Notes under the pieces: model-generated
Database searches by the model: none
The model's input: only the letters and a program-made list of their open reading frames with translations
Told to the model about the DNA's origin: nothing
Program-made: the position numbers and the translations under genes
Virus record (IMG/VR): IMGVR_UViG_3300011416_000033
Span: 1-26,268 of that record
DNA length: 26,268 nucleotides
From: a virus
Reading direction: 5' to 3' (one strand)
Part shown: in pieces, positions 5,143-13,592 of the stretch
Layout: each line of letters starts with the position of its first letter
How positions within the stretch are numbered: the stretch's first letter is position 1

Positions 5143-6433
5143 GGCGCCGCAGTCACCGGTTCAATTTCCACGACTGCTGCAACCGCTGTTCGCGCCGTAC
5201 CGCTATAAGATTTTGTACGGTGGCCGGGGTGGGGCGAAATCATGGAGTGTCGCTCGCGCGCTGCTCACGCAAGGCATGAATGACCCACTGCGAATCCTGT
5301 GCGCTCGGGAGGTCATGCGTACGATCGCTGATTCCGTCCATCGACTGCTCTCCGACCAGGTCGAGGCGGTGCCGGAGTTCAAGGCTTGGTACAAGGTACA
5401 GGAGACATCGATTACCGGTCATAACGGGGCCGAGTTCCTGTACACGGGGCTACGCGCGATCGACGCGGACAAGATCAAGTCGTATGAAGGGTGTGACGTT
5501 GCGTGGGTGGAGGAGGGCCAGGTTCTCTCCAAGCGGTCTCTGGATATTTTGATACCGACGATCCGGGCTGATAGTTCGGAAATCTGGATAACGCTGAACC
5601 CGGAGTTGGACACCGACGAGGTTTACACCCGGTTCATAGGTAGCACGCCGCCGCCGAGGTCATGGGTTCAGCGGGTGACGTGGAGAGATAATCCTTGGTT
5701 CCCTGCCGTGCTGGAGGAAGAGCGCCAGACGATGCTGGCGCGAGACCCGGTTGAGTACGAGCACGTTTGGGAGGGGCGTCCGCGTACGGTGGTCGCTGGC
5801 GCGATCTACGCGACCGAAGTGACTGGGATGATTGAGAGCCGGCGGGTGAGGCGCGTGCCCTACGATCCACGCCTGCTGGTGCACACGATATGGGATCTGG
5901 GCTGGAACGACCAGACCAGCATCATATTCGCGCAGCGATTGCACTCCGAGGTCAGCATCATCGACTACGAGGAGGAGTCATTCCTGCGCTATGACCAGTG
6001 GGCGAAGCGGCTGAAGGACAAGGACTACGTGTACGGGTCGCACTGGCTTCCCCACGACGGAGGCCACAAGACGCAGGCTGGCAAGGGCATCAGCGCGCAG
6101 GATACGCTGAAGCGGCTGCTCGGGATGAAGCCGAAGCTGATTCCCAAACCGGCCGTCAAGGAGGACACGATCAAGGCCGCCAGGATGCTGTTCCCGCGGG
6201 TCTACATGGACGAGGACAAGGCCGCGCGGCTTCTGCTGTGCCTGAAGCGTTACCGACGCGGGGTGCCGGAATCGACCGGCGAGCCCGGGAAGCCGTTGCA
6301 CGACGAATACAGCCACGGCGCGGATACGTTTGGGGGCTTGGCGACGATCGTGGACAAGCTGGGGAACGAGACCGATGCGCCGGTCGTGCGCGTTGTGGAA
6401 CACACGCCTCTAGATCGCGGAATGGGAATGTGA
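5123..6433 (+). CDS. terL: terminase large subunit (DNA-packaging ATPase/nuclease)
   Basis: A 436-aa protein of the Terminase_3/PBSX XtmB-like type. The ATPase domain has Walker A GGRGGAKS (33-40), Walker B CDVAWVEE (124-131) with catalytic Glu, and the coupling motif TLNPE (157-161). The C-terminal RNase H-like nuclease has metal-binding Asp258 (WDLGWNDQTS), Asp312 (LPHDGG) and Asp401 (HGADTF). All expected motifs are intact, so it should be active. It cuts concatemeric DNA and pumps it through the portal into the prohead. The start lies inside the small-subunit gene. The 90 nt after it (6434-6523) hold no convincing gene, only a 20-codon frame and the portal ribosome site. Confidence 0.96.
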   Translation: MPQPESEAPQSPVQFPRLLQPLFAPYRYKILYGGRGGAKSWSVARALLTQGMNDPLRILCAREVMRTIADSVHRLLSDQVEAVPEFKAWYKVQETSITGHNGAEFLYTGLRAIDADKIKSYEGCDVAWVEEGQVLSKRSLDILIPTIRADSSEIWITLNPELDTDEVYTRFIGSTPPPRSWVQRVTWRDNPWFPAVLEEERQTMLARDPVEYEHVWEGRPRTVVAGAIYATEVTGMIESRRVRRVPYDPRLLVHTIWDLGWNDQTSIIFAQRLHSEVSIIDYEEESFLRYDQWAKRLKDKDYVYGSHWLPHDGGHKTQAGKGISAQDTLKRLLGMKPKLIPKPAVKEDTIKAARMLFPRVYMDEDKAARLLLCLKRYRRGVPESTGEPGKPLHDEYSHGADTFGGLATIVDKLGNETDAPVVRVVEHTPLDRGMGM

Positions 6434-6523
6434 TGCGCCGTAGCGGAGTACCGCCTAAAGATGCGCGATCTGGCGCGTGCGCATTTGTTCGGTAGCGGCA
6501 CAGTGCATCAATAAGGAGTCCGA

Positions 6524-8776
6524 ATGCAGCCACTCGTAGAGCACATGGAAGGGGCTGTCGACGGGGAAGGTGCGCCTGCCGAGCTGAGTGAGGAGGATCG
6601 AGTTCGGGCCGAGGATGAGGAAAAGCGTCGGCGCGAGGAAATGTTCGAACACTTGGACGCCTTCGGCCAATCGCTTGCCCAGACCCGGGCCGAGGCCATT
6701 GCCGGCCGGATGACATCCGGAATCGAAGACGAGTGGCTGGAGGACGAGGAGTTCTACAACGGCATCGACGACGCCAACCGCGGCGAGTCTAAGTCGAGCA
6801 CCTGGCGCAAGAAACCGATGGGACAAAGCGAAGTAAAAGCGGTGACCACACGGAGCACTGTGTTCCCGAACATTACGGGGCCATACACCGATGCGGCAGC
6901 GGCGAGGATCTCCGATATGTTGCTGCCTACCGATGATCGTTCCTGGGCGCTGGGGCCGACGCCGATACCGGAGCTGATGAACGTCTCGAAGGGCAAGCTC
7001 TCGCCGCAGATGGTGAAAGAGGCTCAGGCGATGTACCCGGGCCAGCCCGACATGGCGAAGACACGGCTCGCCCAAGCCGTCGATGAGGCAACGGCGGCGA
7101 TGGATGCGGCCAAGGAGAAGGCCGACAAAGCGCAGAAACGTATCGAGGACTGGCACGTCGAGTCTCAGTGGCACGCGCAGATCCGGCTGGTGATCGAGGA
7201 CGCCGCGCGCGTGGGGGCTGGTGTATTGAAGGGGCCGGTGCCCACGAAGCGCCGCCGCGTGTCATACCGTGACGGTGCCGTGCTCGTGCTCGACGAGATC
7301 AAGCCGGTGTCGCGGTGGATCGACTACTGGAATTTCTACCCCGATCCGGCCTGCGGTGAGAATATCCACAACGGATCATATACTTGGGAGAAAGACCACC
7401 TGACCCGCAAGCAGTTGCGGGATCTGAAAGGCGGGCCAGACTACATCGACGAGCAGATCGATGCCTGCTTGGTAGAGGGGCCAACACGCGCGATTGCGGA
7501 GTACAAGCCCGCGGCTGAAATGATGGCCGCCGTTCAAGAGAAGGACAAGTTTGAGGTTTGGTATTTCCACGGCACAGCGGAGAAGATCGACCTGGAAGCG
7601 GCCGGCTGTGACTGCGAGGGCGCTACCGACCCGCACATACCGGCGATGGTCGTTATGATCAATAACCGTGTCATCAAGGCGGCGCTGAACCCGCTCGACA
7701 CGGGGGATTTCCCCTACGACGTGATGGTGTGGCGCCGGCGCTCCGGTTTCTGGGCAGGTCAGGGTGTCGCGCGCCAGATCCGAGTGGCGCAGCGCATCGT
7801 GACCGCGGCGACTCGAAACCTGATGGACAACGCCGGGATTGCCGCCGGGCCGATGCTGGTGTTCCGCCAAGGCGTTGTGAATCCCATGAACGGGGTTGCG
7901 GAAATCGCGCCCCGGAAGATGTGGTACATCGCCGAAGACGCCGAGAACATGGAGGACGCCACCAAGGCGATCGGCGTCGTCAAGGTGGACATGCTGGTGC
8001 AGGAGCTGCTGGATATCATCCAGCTCGGGTTGAAGCTCGCAGAGGACGTCACCGGCCTGCCGATGCTGCTGCAGGGCCAGATGAGCAAGGCCCCGGACAC
8101 CGTTGGCGGCATGACGATGCTGAACAACAATGCGTCGGCGGTTCTGCGGCGCCTGGCGAGGCTATTCGACGATCGCATCACCGAGCCTCATATTACGCGC
8201 TACTACTACTGGCTCCTGCATTACGGAGAAGACGAGGAGAAGGGCGACTACTGCGTGGACGCCCGCGGGTCCAGCGCCTTGGTCGAGCGCGATCTCCAGA
8301 ATCAGGCCGTGGCGCAGATGGGGTCGATCGTGCTCGATCCTCGATTCGGCGTGGACCCGAAGAAATGGTTCGCGGAACTCTGCAAGTCACAGCGTCTCGA
8401 TGCCAAGCGTTTCGAGTACGACGACGAAAAGTGGCGGCAGATCGTGGAGAACATGGCCAAGGGGCCGCAGGATCCGCGTCTGGCTGTTGCGGAAATGCGC
8501 GCTGCGTCGGAGGCCCGGGAGCGCGAGTTCAAGGCCGCCCTTATCATGCTCGAACAGCGCTTCGACTCCGATCAGGCTGAGCGAGACCGGCAGCTCGAAC
8601 TGGTGTTGGCCGGCGTGGATGCCGAATTGGAGACCAAGCGCCAGGCCGGCGACGAGCGGATGTCGCTTTCCGATGTCAAGGCCATGCTGGCCGGCAAGGT
8701 CATAGATATTCGGTCGAAGCAAAGCCTGTTCAACAAGGAGCGGGCGCTCAAACTACAGGCGGGGAGCGGGATCTGA
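6524..8776 (+). CDS. portal protein (head-tail connector)
   Basis: A 750-aa protein with AAGGAG (6513-6518) before the ATG, directly after terL. Large size and features fit podovirus portals: an acidic N-terminal helix (about 20-50), a region with FPNITGPYTDAAAARISDML, a long helical insertion (about 185-215), a central core containing VSRWIDYWNFYPDPAC, the stem/wing region with QGVARQIRVAQRIVTAATRNLMDN and PMLLQGQMSKAPDTVGGMTML, and a Glu/Arg-rich coiled-coil C-terminus (about 655-745) that may form a barrel, as in P22. Twelve copies would form the DNA channel at one vertex. The stop overlaps the next start (TGATG). Confidence 0.92.
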   Translation: MQPLVEHMEGAVDGEGAPAELSEEDRVRAEDEEKRRREEMFEHLDAFGQSLAQTRAEAIAGRMTSGIEDEWLEDEEFYNGIDDANRGESKSSTWRKKPMGQSEVKAVTTRSTVFPNITGPYTDAAAARISDMLLPTDDRSWALGPTPIPELMNVSKGKLSPQMVKEAQAMYPGQPDMAKTRLAQAVDEATAAMDAAKEKADKAQKRIEDWHVESQWHAQIRLVIEDAARVGAGVLKGPVPTKRRRVSYRDGAVLVLDEIKPVSRWIDYWNFYPDPACGENIHNGSYTWEKDHLTRKQLRDLKGGPDYIDEQIDACLVEGPTRAIAEYKPAAEMMAAVQEKDKFEVWYFHGTAEKIDLEAAGCDCEGATDPHIPAMVVMINNRVIKAALNPLDTGDFPYDVMVWRRRSGFWAGQGVARQIRVAQRIVTAATRNLMDNAGIAAGPMLVFRQGVVNPMNGVAEIAPRKMWYIAEDAENMEDATKAIGVVKVDMLVQELLDIIQLGLKLAEDVTGLPMLLQGQMSKAPDTVGGMTMLNNNASAVLRRLARLFDDRITEPHITRYYYWLLHYGEDEEKGDYCVDARGSSALVERDLQNQAVAQMGSIVLDPRFGVDPKKWFAELCKSQRLDAKRFEYDDEKWRQIVENMAKGPQDPRLAVAEMRAASEAREREFKAALIMLEQRFDSDQAERDRQLELVLAGVDAELETKRQAGDERMSLSDVKAMLAGKVIDIRSKQSLFNKERALKLQAGSGI

Positions 8777-8964
8777 TGAAAATGAAGGAGGCGCGGCTCG
8801 TGATCTTCTCCTCACCGAACGGGCGCGGTGACTGGGTTCCGGTGAAGCCAGAGGCCGTGCCGGAGTGGGTGAAGGGCCCGGATAACATGGCGCGGCTGGT
8901 GAACGGCCAGACCTGCATGAAATGTGACGAGGGCGAGACAGTTCTGAATGGTATTGCGCGCTGA
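8776..8964 (+). CDS. small hypothetical protein after portal
   Basis: A 62-aa protein starting in the portal stop codon, with GGGGAG ahead. It has the segment LVIFSSPNGRGDWVPVKPEAVPEWVKGPDNMARLVNG, split by prolines, and one CMKC pair near the C-terminus, which could bind a metal only as part of a dimer. Small genes of this type follow the portal in several podoviruses. Function unknown. Confidence 0.65.
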   Translation: MKMKEARLVIFSSPNGRGDWVPVKPEAVPEWVKGPDNMARLVNGQTCMKCDEGETVLNGIAR

Positions 8965-8966
8965 CG

Positions 8967-9059
8967 ATGCACCAGGCGGTGAAGATGCAGAAGAGCATGA
9001 TGAAGCGTGAGCGCCGAGTCGAGCGTAACCGCCGCACGCTTAATCGGAGCCTGCACTGA
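8967..9059 (+). CDS. possible 30-aa basic peptide
   Basis: The frame starts 2 nt after the preceding stop and ends at TGATG, the next gene start. The product is very basic (MMKRERRVERNRRTLNRSLH) and helical. It lacks a good ribosome site, so it would depend on coupling. It fills the only gap between two clear genes; I hold it as possible, not certain. Confidence 0.4.
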   Translation: MHQAVKMQKSMMKRERRVERNRRTLNRSLH

Positions 9060-9286
9060 TGGCTGATCGTATCCTGAACAACGAGGAGCGCCACAGCCAG
9101 GCGTGGACAAAGGCGAAATCCTACATGGAAAAGCGCATCGCGCTTCTCCGATCGAGGAATGACAGCGACCTGGACGAGCGCAAGACCGCGCGTTTGCGCG
9201 GCAGCATCGCAGAACTGAAACACCTGATCAGCTTGGGAGAGGAAATAGTAATTCCTCACCAGGACGACGAATTATTCAAGGACTGA
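9059..9286 (+). CDS. small helical hypothetical protein
   Basis: A 75-aa charged, mostly helical protein (RIALLRSRNDSDLDERKTARLRG, then a helix and an acidic end HQDDELFKD). The ATG overlaps the previous stop; CGGAG lies upstream. No domain recognised. It sits between portal and scaffold, where podoviruses often carry small assembly factors. It is the last gene before a terminator. Confidence 0.65.
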   Translation: MADRILNNEERHSQAWTKAKSYMEKRIALLRSRNDSDLDERKTARLRGSIAELKHLISLGEEIVIPHQDDELFKD

Positions 9287-9354
9287 ATCCGCGGCCTGGG
9301 AAACCACACCGCAGAAGGAAGCCGATGACACCGTTGGGTGCCTCGGCACGTAGG

Positions 9355-9379
9355 CCCGCTTCGGCGGGTTTTTTGTTTT
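9355..9379 (+). terminator. intrinsic terminator before the scaffold gene
   Basis: Stem CCCGC (9355-9359) with GCGGG (9364-9368), a TTCG tetraloop closed by C-G, then TTTTTTGTTTT (9369-9379). The C(UUCG)G loop is unusually stable. The scaffold ribosome site follows within 3 nt (GAGG 9382-9385). It separates packaging genes from head genes. Confidence 0.88.
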
Positions 9380-9391
9380 GTGAGGCGTGAC

Positions 9392-10333
9392 GTGACAGAC
9401 CAAACAGACCAAGTTGAACTAACGGACGAGCAACGGGAAGCGCAGTCGGCCTTGGAAGAGAAAGAAGGCCAGGCCGGTCTTGCATCAGGATTCGCGCGCA
9501 TAAGCGGAAAAGATGCGTCCATCGACACTGCGACCACAGGGGCCACCGAGAAATCGGCCGCCGAAGTGGAAGCCGAGGCGAAAGCCGCGGCAGAAGCGCA
9601 AGCTGCCGAAGCGAAGGCTGTGGACGAGGCTGCGTACAACGCACTTCCCAGGGCGCTGCGGGATCGGGTTGAAAGACTCGAATCCATCCCGGGCGCGATC
9701 GACAAGCTTGCGGGACACGTTGGCGGATTCAAGCGCCAGCTCGATGCTGCAGTCGCCACGGCCACGGCCGCCGCGAGCAGCAAGGGCGGCGTGGCTCCGA
9801 CCGATGCGGAAGTGAGCGCCGCGCAAGCGGATAAGAGCGGGGAAAAGTGGAAGCAGGTGCAGGTGGACTTTCCCGACTGGGCCGAGGCCCTTGAGGAAAG
9901 GCTGGCCGGCATCGGCGCACAGAAACCCGTTGATGTCGATGCGCTGAAGAAGGACGTGACCGGCACCGTAGAGGCCAGAGTTTCACAGGGCGTCGACGAG
10001 GCCGAGGAGCGTGCCTTTCTCCGTCTGAAGTATCCAACTTGGAAGAATGACGCAAAGACGCCTGAGTTCAGGGCGTGGTTTGCGGCACAACCGGCAGAGA
10101 TCCAGTCGCTTGGCTCAAGCACGTTGGCTGACGACGCGATCAAGGTCTTCGACAGCTATTCGGTGCACCGGAAGTCGGTGTCCGATGCGGCTGCGGCACG
10201 CCAGAGGAACCAACGGCGCTTGGAAGGCGCGGTGACCCCGAGAGGGACATCCCACCCCGTCACGCCAGGCACTCTTCCAGATGAAGAGGGGCTTAACGTC
10301 GGATTCAACAAGGTCCGGAGAGCCTCAGTCTAA
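9392..10333 (+). CDS. scaffolding protein
   Basis: A 313-aa acidic, Ala/Glu/Lys-rich protein directly upstream of the major capsid protein, the standard scaffold position. I choose the GTG at 9392 because GAGG (9382-9385) precedes it by 6 nt and any upstream start would run through the terminator. It starts with Thr/Asp/Gln-rich sequence, has a long helical, Ala/Glu-rich stretch (about 52-80), more helix to about 250, and a basic C-terminus (residues about 270-313, with RQRNQRRLEG and NKVRRASV), the end that usually binds coat protein. Internal scaffolds diverge quickly, so family matching is weak; the call rests on composition and synteny. Confidence 0.82.
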   Translation: MTDQTDQVELTDEQREAQSALEEKEGQAGLASGFARISGKDASIDTATTGATEKSAAEVEAEAKAAAEAQAAEAKAVDEAAYNALPRALRDRVERLESIPGAIDKLAGHVGGFKRQLDAAVATATAAASSKGGVAPTDAEVSAAQADKSGEKWKQVQVDFPDWAEALEERLAGIGAQKPVDVDALKKDVTGTVEARVSQGVDEAEERAFLRLKYPTWKNDAKTPEFRAWFAAQPAEIQSLGSSTLADDAIKVFDSYSVHRKSVSDAAAARQRNQRRLEGAVTPRGTSHPVTPGTLPDEEGLNVGFNKVRRASV

Positions 10334-10345
10334 AGGACATCCAAC

Positions 10346-11386
10346 ATGCCTATCACCAAATATACGACCAATGCGGGCCGTATCAACGAGATCAAGGGCG
10401 AGATCCTTGCTCACGCATTGCCGGTCGAGGTCTTGGCCCTCGGCTGCAAGATGAAACCCATGCCCAAGAGCCAGGGTGACAACATCAGCTATCGGCGTTA
10501 CCTGCCGTTTGGCGCAACCACGGTGAGCGCCAACACGCAGAACCGTCCCTCGGTGGATGCTGCTGCCCACATTCTCACGGAAGGCGTGACGCCTGATGCC
10601 GACCAGCTCACCCCGGTCGATGTCAACGTGCAGCTCCAGCAGTACGGTTGCCTCTACAGCTACACCGACAAAGCGGCGGACCTGTACGAGGACGACCTGC
10701 CAGAAGAGCAGAAGATTCAGACCGGAGAGCGCATGGGTCTGGTGCGCGAAATGATCCGGTACGGATCGCTCAAGGCGTGCACCAACGTTATCTATGCCGG
10801 CGGCACGTCCCGGGTCACGGTGGACGAGGCGATCAGCCTTAACATCCTGCGCCGGATGACGAAAACGCTCAAGGCGAACCACGCCAAGAAGAAGACGCGG
10901 ATCATATCCGCCAGTGTGAACTACGATACCTCGGCGATTCAGCCCGGGTACATGGTGTTCGTGCACACGGATGCCCAGCCCGACGTGGAAGATTTGCCGG
11001 ATTACGTGCCGGCCTCCAAGTACGGCAATCGCCAGGTGATCAACGAGAACGAAATCGGGTCTGCCGGTGAGTACCGCTTCATCTTGAGCCCCGAACTCTC
11101 GCCGTATCTGGCGGGTGGGGCCGCGGTGGGGGCGACGGGCCTGGTCTCCGCTGGTGCGTCGAACGTGGATGTCTACCCCTTCATCGTCATGGGTGAAGAG
11201 GCGGCGTTTGACGTGGCGCTGCGCGGCGCGAACAGCCTTGATGTCACTCACCTTCCGGCGAGGCAGAAGGACAAGTCGGATCCGTTGGGGCAGCGTGGCT
11301 ACGTGGGCGCGTCGTTCTGGGATGCAGTCCTGGTCACCAACAACGGCTGGATGGGTGTGATCGAGGCCGGCGCCACCGACGTTTAA
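10346..11386 (+). CDS. major capsid protein, N4-gp56 family
   Basis: A 346-aa HK97-fold coat protein. Recognisable family blocks include TKYTTNAGRINEIKGEILAH at the N-terminus, ISYRRYLPFGATT, ILTEGVTPDADQLTP, LQQYGCLYSYTDKAADLYEDD, VYPFIVMGEEAAF, and near the C-terminus DPLGQRGYVGASFWDAV. Length and order fit the N4-gp56 group. AAAGGA precedes the ATG. Hundreds of copies form the shell around the scaffold. A hairpin (11404-11423) follows the gene. Confidence 0.93.
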   Translation: MPITKYTTNAGRINEIKGEILAHALPVEVLALGCKMKPMPKSQGDNISYRRYLPFGATTVSANTQNRPSVDAAAHILTEGVTPDADQLTPVDVNVQLQQYGCLYSYTDKAADLYEDDLPEEQKIQTGERMGLVREMIRYGSLKACTNVIYAGGTSRVTVDEAISLNILRRMTKTLKANHAKKKTRIISASVNYDTSAIQPGYMVFVHTDAQPDVEDLPDYVPASKYGNRQVINENEIGSAGEYRFILSPELSPYLAGGAAVGATGLVSAGASNVDVYPFIVMGEEAAFDVALRGANSLDVTHLPARQKDKSDPLGQRGYVGASFWDAVLVTNNGWMGVIEAGATDV

Positions 11387-11403
11387 CCCCGACAAACCCT
11401 GAC

Positions 11404-11423
11404 GGGGCTGGGTAACCAGTCCC
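11404..11423 (+). terminator. hairpin after the capsid gene, weak terminator or attenuator
   Basis: Eight-bp stem 11404-11411 with 11416-11423 (one G-U), GUAA tetraloop of the GNRA type, then only ATTTTAA. The short U-run suggests partial termination or an mRNA 3'-end stabiliser for the coat message. An alternative 5-bp stem (11387-11391 with 11403-11407) would compete with it. Confidence 0.5.
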
Positions 11424-11444
11424 ATTTTAACCAAGGAGATTGAA

Positions 11445-11918
11445 ATGAATGACACGATGGAAGTTCCCCGCGGGTTTACTGGTTCTTTTTCAAGGGCTGG
11501 GCTCGCGATTGGCGACGGCGCAAAAACGGGCGTGGCAATTGCTGCGCCAAACGGCGCTGGCGTCGATTTCGCGATCGACGGCATCGGCTACCACAAAGCG
11601 GACGTGGCAACTAACGCTCCGTTGACTGGTGCGACACAGGCCGATCTTACGACCTGCCTGTATCTGGTACAGGTTGACTCAGGCGGAACTTTGAGCTTCG
11701 TCAAGGGCGACGAGGAGCTGACCGCAGACCTGACGGCAGGTAAGCGCGTGCTGCACTGGCCGGAGCCTGCATCTGCAAGATGTCCGGTCGGCGCGGTCAA
11801 AGTTCTCACTGTAGGCGCGACGTTCATTCCGGGCACCACGGCGCTTGATGCGGCGGCGGTGACCGAGACGTACTACAACTTCCTCGGCGGCATGCCGACC
11901 GCGCCGTTGACCTCGTAG
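11445..11918 (+). CDS. putative head decoration or structural protein
   Basis: A 157-aa protein with AAGGAG (11433-11438) before the ATG, immediately after the major capsid gene. It is rich in Gly, Ala and Thr and predicted mostly beta (AIDGIGYHKAD, TCLYLVQVDSGGTLSFVKGDE, VGAVKVLTVGATFIPGTT). This position and composition fit a capsid decoration protein or a small virion protein. No specific family is recognised. It is bounded on both sides by hairpins, so it may be expressed at its own level. Confidence 0.65.
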   Translation: MNDTMEVPRGFTGSFSRAGLAIGDGAKTGVAIAAPNGAGVDFAIDGIGYHKADVATNAPLTGATQADLTTCLYLVQVDSGGTLSFVKGDEELTADLTAGKRVLHWPEPASARCPVGAVKVLTVGATFIPGTTALDAAAVTETYYNFLGGMPTAPLTS

Positions 11919-11933
11919 GGCAAAGCACTGAAC

Positions 11934-11960
11934 AGGGCGTTCTTCGGGGCGCCCTTTTTT
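11934..11960 (+). terminator. strong intrinsic terminator with UUCG loop
   Basis: Nine-bp stem 11934-11942 with 11947-11955 (two G-U pairs), C(TTCG)G tetraloop, then TTTTTT ending at 11960. It follows the small structural gene; the next ribosome site (AGGAG 11982-11986) is 22 nt downstream. I see no clear promoter in that short gap. Confidence 0.88.
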
Positions 11961-11993
11961 CCCATACCAATTTCATAAATCAGGAGACATATC

Positions 11994-13058
11994 ATGCTTT
12001 GGCAACGAATCACGAACGCGATCATTACGAAAACCATGAAGTTCGGAAAGGGAGCCGTGATGAAAGTCACGTCCGCCCTCGGCGTCGAAACAACGCTCGA
12101 CATGGCCGAACTTGCTGCGCTTCAGAACATTGCCGCAGCCGACCTTGCCAAGATCGACGGCATCACCAACGGTACGTCGGCAGCCGGTAAGGCATTGGTG
12201 CTGGACTCGTCCGGGAACATCGACACGTTCGGCGCCGGCGCGATTACTGGCTCTGATTCCTCTCTCGGCATCACGGGCCAGGCGGCTGCCCAGGGAGGGG
12301 CCATCGTCATCACCGGCGGGACTTCCTCGACCGCAGGTAACGTCGGCGGCGTGGTGCAGATCGTCGGCGGCACTTCTGGGACCACATCGAACGGTGCGGC
12401 GGTCTCGCTGACCGGGGCCGTGAGCGGCACCACTGGCGCAGTCAACGGTGGCGCGGTGACAGTAGCCGGCGGCGCGGGCCATGCAACGAGCACGGGAGTC
12501 GGTGGTCTTGCCACCCTGCAAGGTGGCGCGAGCGGCGGCGGTGCTACTGGTAACGGCGGTAATGCGGCGGTCACCGGGGGCGCTGCGGCTTCCACCAACG
12601 GTTCGGGAGGCGCGGTCGTTATTACTCCTGGCGCCTTGGCAGGCTCGGGCGTCAACGGAGGCTTACACCTTCGGTCGCCTACTGGTCTCATCTTCAATCA
12701 GCAAACGGCGGCATCGGATATTGCCGACACTGCACCCACCCTAACCGTGGCGCAGTTCATCAACGGCATTGTTCATGGCAATCCTACGACGGGGCGTGCT
12801 GTTACCACGCCAACTGGCGCGGCGCTATCTACTGCGTGCGGTGTCGGTCTGGCCGTGGGCGATAGCTTCACTTTCGCCCTGACTACCATTGGTGTTGGTG
12901 CCGATGACATTTATACGTTGACGGCCGGCGATGGTAATGTCACTTTCATTGGCGCCGTGACCCTGGGGCCAGTTGTTACCAATACTTCTCCTGGTTCAGC
13001 ACTCTGGCGGTTCCGCAATACGGGCGCGAATACGTGGGTGGGTTACCGCAACAGCTAA
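11994..13058 (+). CDS. Gly-rich repeat structural protein (head fibre or decoration-like)
   Basis: A 354-aa protein. The ATG at 11994 has AGGAG at 7-nt spacing; a second in-frame ATG at 12060 also has its own GGAG (12051-12054), so two N-termini are possible. After ELAALQNIAAADLAKIDG and SAAGKALVLDSSGNI (a motif common in phage head-fibre and decoration proteins), residues about 75-220 are Gly/Thr/Ala/Val repeats with GGAIVITGGTSS-like units, likely a beta-solenoid. The C-terminal domain of about 120 aa has FTFALTTIGVGADDIYTL and ends WRFRNTGANTWVGYRNS, a likely globular beta domain. The family is not certain. A surface-exposed, carbohydrate-binding role is plausible. Confidence 0.68.
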   Translation: MLWQRITNAIITKTMKFGKGAVMKVTSALGVETTLDMAELAALQNIAAADLAKIDGITNGTSAAGKALVLDSSGNIDTFGAGAITGSDSSLGITGQAAAQGGAIVITGGTSSTAGNVGGVVQIVGGTSGTTSNGAAVSLTGAVSGTTGAVNGGAVTVAGGAGHATSTGVGGLATLQGGASGGGATGNGGNAAVTGGAAASTNGSGGAVVITPGALAGSGVNGGLHLRSPTGLIFNQQTAASDIADTAPTLTVAQFINGIVHGNPTTGRAVTTPTGAALSTACGVGLAVGDSFTFALTTIGVGADDIYTLTAGDGNVTFIGAVTLGPVVTNTSPGSALWRFRNTGANTWVGYRNS

Positions 13059-13068
13059 AGGCAAATTA

Positions 13069-13098
13069 AACCCCTCCGGGGCAAGACCTGGAGGGGTT
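13069..13098. repeat. inverted repeat between two late genes
   Basis: Nine-bp perfect inverted repeat, AACCCCTCC (13069-13077) with GGAGGGGTT (13090-13098). On the plus strand no U-run follows; on the minus strand it is followed by TTAATTT, so it may be a weak bidirectional terminator. The 3' arm holds a GGAGG and lies next to the ribosome site GGGAG (13099-13103) of the next gene, so the hairpin may tune its translation. Confidence 0.5.
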
Positions 13099-13108
13099 GG
13101 GAGATCGT

Positions 13109-13522
13109 ATGAAACTCTTTGAAATCTGGAATTCAAGCAAAGCATGGGGCACGCTGTCGGCGCTGAAGAAGAACCCCAAACTCGCGTACCGTCTTTTGAA
13201 GTACGAGAAGAAGGTGAACTCTGAACTGGAGGCATGTGAAAAACACCGACAGGCTTGCGTGTACGAGGTCTCCGGGGCGGAGCCCGGATCTGTGGTCAAT
13301 ATCGCAGAGGGGACACCGGAGTTTGCGGTGTTCCTCAAGAAGTTCAACGAGTTCCTGCAAGGCGAGTCAGACCTTGACTGGATCGGAGTCAGTCTGGACG
13401 AATTGATCGATGCTCTGGATGCAGAGATCGGCAACGTGCTGTCGGAGAACGACATCGAGTTGCTGGAACCGTTTTTCACGGAGCTGCCGAAACCCGACCT
13501 GAAGCTGGTCGAGAATCGGTGA
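13109..13522 (+). CDS. small helical virion-assembly protein of unknown function
   Basis: A 137-aa protein. ATG 13109 is chosen over TTG 13097 because GGGAG (13099-13103) has proper spacing. It is almost fully helical and charged: KKNPKLAYRLLKYEKKV, then SELEACEKHRQACVYE, EFAVFLKKFNEFLQ, and an acidic C-terminus (NDIELLEPFFTELPKPD). The layout resembles the protein at 24718, which also has a LLxxLKPEVK-type N-terminus; both look like small DUF1617-type or chaperone-like phage proteins. No function is established. Confidence 0.65.
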   Translation: MKLFEIWNSSKAWGTLSALKKNPKLAYRLLKYEKKVNSELEACEKHRQACVYEVSGAEPGSVVNIAEGTPEFAVFLKKFNEFLQGESDLDWIGVSLDELIDALDAEIGNVLSENDIELLEPFFTELPKPDLKLVENR

Positions 13523-13552
13523 CACTTTTCCGGCCTTCGGGCCACTACGAGG

Positions 13553-13582
13553 AGGCCATCTTTCAGGTGGCCTTTTCTTTTT
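13553..13582 (+). terminator. intrinsic terminator
   Basis: Eight-bp stem 13553-13560 with 13566-13573 (one G-U), TTTCA loop, then a TTTTCTTTTT run. A smaller GGCC-TTCG-GGCC hairpin (13532-13543) stands just before it. The next ribosome site GGAGG (13583-13587) begins right after the T-run. Confidence 0.85.
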
Positions 13583-13592
13583 GGAGGTCATC

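Noticed and set aside
6434-6523. 20-codon frame between terL and portal
   Set aside because: Too short, no ribosome site, and the space is explained by the portal leader.
10325-11584. 419-aa open frame on the minus strand
   Set aside because: It is antisense to the whole major capsid gene, has no ribosome site, and its sequence is typical of a GC-rich shadow frame.
12122-12697. 191-aa Pro/Ala/Val-rich minus-strand frame
   Set aside because: Shadow of the Gly/Thr-rich repeat protein gene.
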